Below, piece after piece: positions 63,380 to 64,000 of a stretch of DNA of 64,000 bases; within the stretch, counting starts at the first letter, position 1, and every line of letters begins with the position of its first letter. This DNA is from an uncultured Bacteroides sp. GTDB taxonomy: Bacteria; Bacteroidota; Bacteroidia; Bacteroidales; Bacteroidaceae. The stretch covers positions 1 to 64,000 of the forward strand of contig NZ_CALDPF010000002.1 in the NCBI RefSeq assembly GCF_937912035.1, written 5' to 3'. A program made the translations under genes and the position numbers. Below the pieces are notes generated by a model, which made no database searches, was not told the origin of the DNA, and worked only from the letters and a program-made list of their open reading frames with translations.

Positions 63380-64000
63380 ATGAACAGATATTTTATCTAC
63401 CTTGCCTACGACGGCACAAACTACCATGGATGGCAGATTCAGCCCAACGGTGACAGTGTACAGGAAACTCTTAATAAGGCTTTGAAAGTTTTCCTCAGAG
63501 ACGAACGCATTGAAGTGGTTGGAGCCGGGCGTACAGATGCCGGCGTACATGCAAAACTTATGGTTGCACATTTTGATATAGACCGATGCCTGGATTGTAA
63601 TATGGTAGTCGACAAACTGAACCGCCTGCTACCGCAAGATATATCTGTATACGATGTTAAACAGGTTAAAGAAGACGCACACGCACGCTTTGATGCCACT
63701 TATCGTACATATAAGTACTATATCACTGTACGCAAAGATCCGTTTGCCCGTCACTATTCCTGGAGATTATTTCAAAAGCCGGATATAGAGAAGATGAATG
63801 CTGCAGCAGCCACGTTGTTTGATTACACAGATTTCACAAGTTTCAGCAAACTACACACAGACGTTAAGACCAACAACTGTAAGATAATGCAAGCCCGCTG
63901 GACACAATGCGGAGAATATGAATGGGTTTTTACTATTAAGGCAGACAGATTTCTTCGTAACATGGTACGTGCCGTAGTTGGTACATTGGTGGAAGTCGGA
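63380..64000 (+). CDS. truA: tRNA pseudouridine synthase A (partial, 3' end outside)
   Basis: The frame from ATG 63380 stays open to the window edge (207 codons). It has the TruA layout: YDGTNYHGWQ at residue ~10, catalytic Asp in GRTDAGVHA (50-58), RTYKYYI (~114), and the RNMVRAVVGTLVEVG region near the edge. TruA converts uridines 38-40 of the tRNA anticodon arm to pseudouridine. The start is fixed by the overlap with the stop of the preceding gene (AGGATG). The C-terminus is cut off. Confidence 0.96.
   Translation, partial: MNRYFIYLAYDGTNYHGWQIQPNGDSVQETLNKALKVFLRDERIEVVGAGRTDAGVHAKLMVAHFDIDRCLDCNMVVDKLNRLLPQDISVYDVKQVKEDAHARFDATYRTYKYYITVRKDPFARHYSWRLFQKPDIEKMNAAAATLFDYTDFTSFSKLHTDVKTNNCKIMQARWTQCGEYEWVFTIKADRFLRNMVRAVVGTLVEVG

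Overview
The window is a chromosomal segment of a gut Bacteroidales bacterium, most likely Bacteroides or Phocaeicola. Three things point there: the 5' end of a Bacteroides-type 16S rRNA gene on the minus strand, recurring TAnnTTTG -7 promoter boxes upstream of many genes, and a SusC/SusD polysaccharide utilisation locus (PUL) controlled by a hybrid two-component regulator. No insertion sequence, prophage, CRISPR array or tRNA gene was seen, and every large reading frame looks intact.

Layout. 1-1.6 kb: start of an rrn operon with its leader, promoter and a cluster of palindromic CGTGTAACG repeats. 1.6-6.4 kb: housekeeping metabolism (iron alcohol dehydrogenase, a GNAT-nitrilase fusion, a thioesterase, MetY). 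6.4-28.4 kb: a large minus-strand PUL. In transcription order it encodes the hybrid regulator, GH89 alpha-N-acetylglucosaminidase, an HGSNAT-like membrane acetyltransferase, SusC, SusD, GH92, GH28, GH28, GH92 and a histidine acid phosphatase. 28.5-38.9 kb: two small membrane proteins, rubredoxin, sirtuin, two FKBP isomerases, a Na/Pi symporter, a TGS-domain nucleoside kinase, a MATE exporter and a cytidylate-kinase-like protein. 38.9-45.4 kb: an AraC regulator divergent from a TolC/HlyD/MFS tripartite pump, then a second MATE exporter. 45.5-48.7 kb: a YesU-like DUF1961 protein with a Ser-type sulfatase, and an unrecognised lipoprotein. 48.8-54.1 kb: the threonine operon thrA-apgM-thrC with a structured leader. 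54.3-58.4 kb: MscS channel, a YrdC-type protein, a PIF1-like helicase with TPR repeats, and a separate transcription unit for a 32-residue protein. 58.6-64 kb: a TPR histidine kinase and LuxR-type regulator, a YeiH exporter, an M15-like lipoprotein and the start of truA.

The most interesting system is the PUL. Its genes look suited to a glycan with alpha-mannose, terminal alpha-glucosamine or N-acetylglucosamine, an alpha-uronic acid and a phosphate ester. The adjacent acetyltransferase and GH89 mirror the human lysosomal HGSNAT-NAGLU pair that removes terminal glucosamine. Both GH28 proteins lack the usual polygalacturonase HG and RIK motifs. A GPI-anchor glycan, a plant glycosyl-inositol-phosphoceramide head group, or another phosphorylated glucosamine-containing glycan is a plausible target. 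This is inference only. Secondary points of interest are the thr leader, the phosphoglycerate-mutase-like gene that probably supplies homoserine kinase, and the small-protein unit at 58.1 kb.
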